A stretch of DNA of 64,000 nucleotides from JABCPE02 sp963518955. Lineage in GTDB: Bacteria; Bacteroidota; Bacteroidia; Flavobacteriales; Weeksellaceae. Below are positions 61,271 to 64,000 of the stretch, one piece after another. The position numbers and the translations under genes are program-made. The notes below the pieces were generated by a model that was not told the DNA's origin, searched no databases, and was given only the letters and a program-made list of their open reading frames with translations. The stretch spans positions 1 to 64,000 of the forward strand of contig CAUQKI010000002.1 in the NCBI GenBank assembly GCA_963518955.1, in the 5' to 3' direction. The stretch's first letter is position 1; every line of letters starts with the position of its first letter.

Positions 61271-61807
61271 TTATTTCACTTTTTGTTCGTAAACAGCCTT
61301 TTCAAAAGGCTTAATCTCTCCTATAGCAAATCTCTTACTACCAGTAATTTCCATCTCATCAAGGATATCAACAAAATTTCTAAAACTTGCATCTTCCATC
61401 GGTTTGATAATCACTGTAAAGAAATCTGGTTTCTTCGCTCTACTTTTTGCTTGAGCTATTACCTTTTCTACTCCTTCACGGTCATAGGTAGTTTCTACTA
61501 ATGTTTCCACATTAAGACCCGCAGCATCTTTCTGATGATAGAACAACTTATTATCCTTTGCAATAACAAATGTAATAGAATTTGTCAAATCAATCTCTGG
61601 AGTTGGCACCTCTTGTCCTGGTTTTGGCTTCGCTGGAAGCCCCAAATCCATAATGTTTGGTTTGGTGAAAGTAGTGGTAAACATAAAGAATGTAATCAAT
61701 AGGAATCCCAAATCCACCATCGGCGTCATATCTACTCTCGTAGACTGCTTTTTGGAGCGTACTTTTCCTCCTTTACCACCTTTGTCTTGTACTTGTACTT
61801 CTGCCAT
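61271..61807 (-). CDS. exbD: ExbD-family biopolymer transport protein (second copy)
   Basis: The product is 178 aa. The cytoplasmic Lys-rich tail is followed by RVDMTPMVDLGFLLITFFMF, with the conserved membrane Asp for proton flow, and a periplasmic domain. It lies between exbD-1 and tonB with 15-base gaps. The two exbD copies differ in the periplasmic domain, suggesting a heteromeric complex or separate partners. Confidence 0.93.
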   Translation of the reverse strand: MAEVQVQDKGGKGGKVRSKKQSTRVDMTPMVDLGFLLITFFMFTTTFTKPNIMDLGLPAKPKPGQEVPTPEIDLTNSITFVIAKDNKLFYHQKDAAGLNVETLVETTYDREGVEKVIAQAKSRAKKPDFFTVIIKPMEDASFRNFVDILDEMEITGSKRFAIGEIKPFEKAVYEQKVK

Positions 61808-61824
61808 TTTTATTCTTTATATGT

Positions 61825-62415
61825 TTATTCTTCTGTTGTCACCAACACAAATTTATAAAACTCTATATCTCTCAGTCCTTCAAAAAGAACTTTAAGCTTA
61901 TCATAAGATGCGCTTCCATCACCTTTTACAGCAAGTTTAGCTTCTCTATTAATCTTTGCATTATTCTGTACCCACTCTACTAGTTGTGTATTTGCACTAT
62001 CCATTGGTATAGAACCTTTGTATTTTTTTCTCTGTTCCTCAGGTAATTGAAGAAAAGCCTTCAACTGTGCAACTGGAACCCCTACAAACTGAGTGTTTTG
62101 GAATGCAGTCTTTTCTTGCTCTGTGAATGTTATATTATATTTCTCACCCATTTTTTCTAACAATTCTACTCTTTGAGATGGATTATTAGTTGGCGAAAAA
62201 TAATATCTTCCGTCTTTTGTTACACTAATAGTCATCGTATTATCTCCTTCTGTAAGTTTAGATTTTGATATAGAAGAAGGGGTTACAATGTCCTCGACAT
62301 CGGGTTGTTTAAACTCCGTGGTCAAGATAAAGAAGGTAAGAAGCAGGAACGCAACATCACACATGGCAGTCATATCGGTAACTACTCCGTGTCTTTTTGG
62401 TTTGATTCTTGCCAT
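61825..62415 (-). CDS. exbD: ExbD-family biopolymer transport protein (first copy)
   Basis: The product is 196 aa. RHGVVTDMTAMCDVAFLLLT carries the conserved membrane Asp; the periplasmic part is longer than in the second copy (SPTNNPSQRVELLEKMGEKY). It works with ExbB as the proton-driven motor of TonB. The two-exbD arrangement is common in Bacteroidota. Confidence 0.93.
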   Translation of the reverse strand: MARIKPKRHGVVTDMTAMCDVAFLLLTFFILTTEFKQPDVEDIVTPSSISKSKLTEGDNTMTISVTKDGRYYFSPTNNPSQRVELLEKMGEKYNITFTEQEKTAFQNTQFVGVPVAQLKAFLQLPEEQRKKYKGSIPMDSANTQLVEWVQNNAKINREAKLAVKGDGSASYDKLKVLFEGLRDIEFYKFVLVTTEE

Positions 62416-62487
62416 TATATATATTTATATTTTAATTAAACTTCTTACTAAATTTAGATGAAAATCAAGATGAATTTTCACTAAATC

Positions 62488-63351
62488 TTATTTATGATTT
62501 TCAGCGAAAGACTGCTGAATAGACATTGCAATCTCATCGATTTTAAATGTCATACCATCTATCTTAGAAGTAAAGAAGTTATAAAATATGATAGCAATGG
62601 CAGATGTACCAATTCCTAATGCTGTGTTAATCAAGGCTTCAGAGATACCAATAGATAGAGCCGCAGCATCTGGAGTTCCTCCTCCTGAACCTAATGCATA
62701 GAACGCACCAATCATCCCCATTACAGTACCTAATAACGCTACCAATGTTGCTACTGTTCCTAATGTAGAAAGGATAGACATATTCTTTTCCATCATAGGC
62801 ATTTCCAGAGTTGTAGCCTCTTCGATAGATTTGCTAAGAGCAGCCATTTTTTGTTCTCTGTTCATTGTAGTATCTTTGCTAAGAGCCTTATAGGTAGTCA
62901 AAGCTTCCTTAACAACATTTCCTACTGAACCTCTCTGCTTGTCACACTCTTCTTGTGCTTCAGAAATTCTATTTTCTTTCAACAATTGTCTAATTTTTAG
63001 AACGAAACCTTCAAGATTTCCTGCTCCTTCTGCTTTATTCAAAACGAAGAAACGCTCTAAAGAGAATACCAATACTGTAACAGCAAATGTAATAAGAACA
63101 GGTACGATAAACCCTCCTAAATACACCATTCCAATAATACGCTTAGGCACCAAGTCCTTAGCTGCTATATCGCTAAAAGCGACAGACATTCCAGAAAGTC
63201 CTTCATTTTTAAAGTTACCTGGACTACCAAAAACAAATAGATAAATACAAATACCTACTAATAATAAAAGTGGTAATACTAAAAATGGGTTAAGACCTCC
63301 TGTTTTTCTTGCAACTACTTGTTGCTCTTGAGTTGAAACATTCATTTCCAT
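62488..63351 (-). CDS. exbB: ExbB / MotA-TolQ-ExbB proton channel protein
   Basis: The product is 287 aa. It has an N-terminal helix (about 20-43), a second helix (about 73-95), a cytoplasmic domain, and two C-terminal helices with the family signature LGTVATLVALLGTVMGMIGA and ISEALINTALGIGTSAIAII. It forms the pentameric channel around ExbD. It is the first gene of the operon; the 180-bp gap to leuS should hold the promoter. Confidence 0.95.
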   Translation of the reverse strand: MEMNVSTQEQQVVARKTGGLNPFLVLPLLLLVGICIYLFVFGSPGNFKNEGLSGMSVAFSDIAAKDLVPKRIIGMVYLGGFIVPVLITFAVTVLVFSLERFFVLNKAEGAGNLEGFVLKIRQLLKENRISEAQEECDKQRGSVGNVVKEALTTYKALSKDTTMNREQKMAALSKSIEEATTLEMPMMEKNMSILSTLGTVATLVALLGTVMGMIGAFYALGSGGGTPDAAALSIGISEALINTALGIGTSAIAIIFYNFFTSKIDGMTFKIDEIAMSIQQSFAENHK

Positions 63352-63533
63352 ATCTAAACTAAATTATAAATTATTTTTTGATTGCGTAAAATAACTACTT
63401 TTTTTTGTTCTACACAAATTTATTTCATCAAAAATTGAAAATTTTAAGAAATAAATGTGTTTTTTAATTAAAATAAGCTTCTATATTTATAGAATAATCA
63501 AAAAGTTTACCAAATTTTAAAATCTTTATCAAA
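63352..63533. other. Intergenic region upstream of exbB
   Basis: AT-rich gap between exbB and the end of leuS, both on the minus strand. A near match (TAAAATTTG on the minus strand, 63,414-63,422) has one base too many for TAnnTTTG. No terminator hairpin for leuS was found. Confidence 0.3.
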
Positions 63534-64000
63534 TTAGGATACTATATTGATGATTTTCTTCGGAACCACTATGATTTTCTTTGGCTTAGCTCCGTCCAGC
63601 TGCTGGATTACTTTCTCATCTTTCATTACTATTTCCTCGATTTCCTCTTTAGAAAGCTCAGCAGAAAGAGAAAGTTTGAACCTCATCTTCCCATTAAAAC
63701 TCACTGGATATTCTATTTCATCTTCCACCAAATACGCCTCATTCAGAGCAGGGAAAGGTGCAAAATCTATACTCTCTGCATTACCAAGAAGACTCCAAAG
63801 CTCCTCACAAACATGCGGTGCATAAGGCGAAATCAGAACTGCGAGCGGCTCTAAGATAGCTCTTTTATTACATTTTAGTTTTTGTAATTCATTCACGGCT
63901 ATCATAAACTGCGACACAGAAGTATTAAAAGAAAAATTCTCAATATCGTAAATCACCTTTTTAATCAATGTATGCAGGATTTTAAGCTCCTCTTTTGTAG
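63534..64000 (-). CDS. leuS: Leucyl-tRNA synthetase, C-terminal part (runs off the right edge)
   Basis: The frame stays open to the window end (TKEELKILHTLIKKVI at 64,000-63,950). The visible part is the anticodon-binding domain (FNTSVSQFMIAVNELQKL, EPLAVLISPYAPHVCEELWS) and the C-terminal domain ending in PKKIIVVPKKIINIVS. The catalytic and editing domains lie outside the window. An internal ATG at 63,968 is not the true start. Confidence 0.95.
   Translation of the reverse strand, partial: TKEELKILHTLIKKVIYDIENFSFNTSVSQFMIAVNELQKLKCNKRAILEPLAVLISPYAPHVCEELWSLLGNAESIDFAPFPALNEAYLVEDEIEYPVSFNGKMRFKLSLSAELSKEEIEEIVMKDEKVIQQLDGAKPKKIIVVPKKIINIVS

Overview
The window comes from a low-GC member of the Bacteroidota, most likely the Weeksellaceae (Chryseobacterium / Riemerella / Bergeyella / Elizabethkingia group). 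The evidence is a type IX secretion (T9SS) sorting domain, a bacillithiol deacetylase (BshB1), an ExbB-ExbD-ExbD-TonB operon, TAnnTTTG-type -7 promoter elements, many PorT-like and FadL-like beta-barrels, and the absence of Shine-Dalgarno sequences. Genus and species cannot be fixed from the sequence alone.

Region A (1-21,950, all minus strand) is a polymorphic-toxin locus. One apparent operon runs leftwards: two outer-membrane beta-barrels (21,872-20,436), a 661-aa protein with a C-terminal T9SS sorting domain, and an about 3,080-aa SpvB/FG-GAP/TcdB-mid/RHS toxin whose stop codon overlaps its immunity gene (ATGA). Downstream lies an array of at least five displaced toxin-tip cassettes. Each consists of a short, nearly identical piece of RHS core, a different C-terminal toxin and an immunity gene. 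Four of the five (1-201, 807-1,871, 2,523-3,537, 4,533-5,600) begin with the same core codons directly behind an in-frame TAA and have no ATG start, so they look like silent recombination donors; the fifth (6,372-8,540) carries about 1.3 kb of core. Three of the tips contain HExxH zinc-protease motifs and face exported immunity proteins.

Region B (about 22,000-29,370) is a phage-like integrative element without structural genes: a DnaB helicase, a winged-helix replication protein, two DUF3853 DNA-binding proteins, an AntA/AntB antirepressor, a small HTH protein, a divergent CI-like repressor, an exported moron-like protein and a tyrosine integrase. It ends beside what looks like the 3' end of a tRNA followed by a terminator.

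Region C (29,400-32,320) is an island of six small membrane, lipoprotein or soluble genes without toxins. They are separated by the same 25-50 bp boundary sequence that separates the toxin cassettes in region A, and one is preceded by a decayed copy of a toxin-tip 3' end. I read it as a relic immunity reservoir of the same Rhs locus.

Region D (32,300-64,000) is mostly core genome: a beta-barrel, surE, a tail-specific protease, an MscS channel, a MORN-like protein, two tRNA-Val, folC, feoAB with a DUF2490 protein and a zinc-ribbon protein, proS, a Tyr/Asn-rich lipoprotein and a FadL-like porin, ric (iron-sulfur repair), a SemiSWEET, a truncated EamA transporter, alaS, a candidate small RNA, a DUF3810 protein, an FHS-family sugar transporter, plsC, an N-acetylglucosamine-kinase-like gene, tRNA-His, bshB1, a PstS-like lipoprotein, and the exbB-exbD-exbD-tonB operon followed by a 0.75-kb tandem duplication that produced a PstS-signal/TonB-domain chimera. 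The window closes inside leuS.
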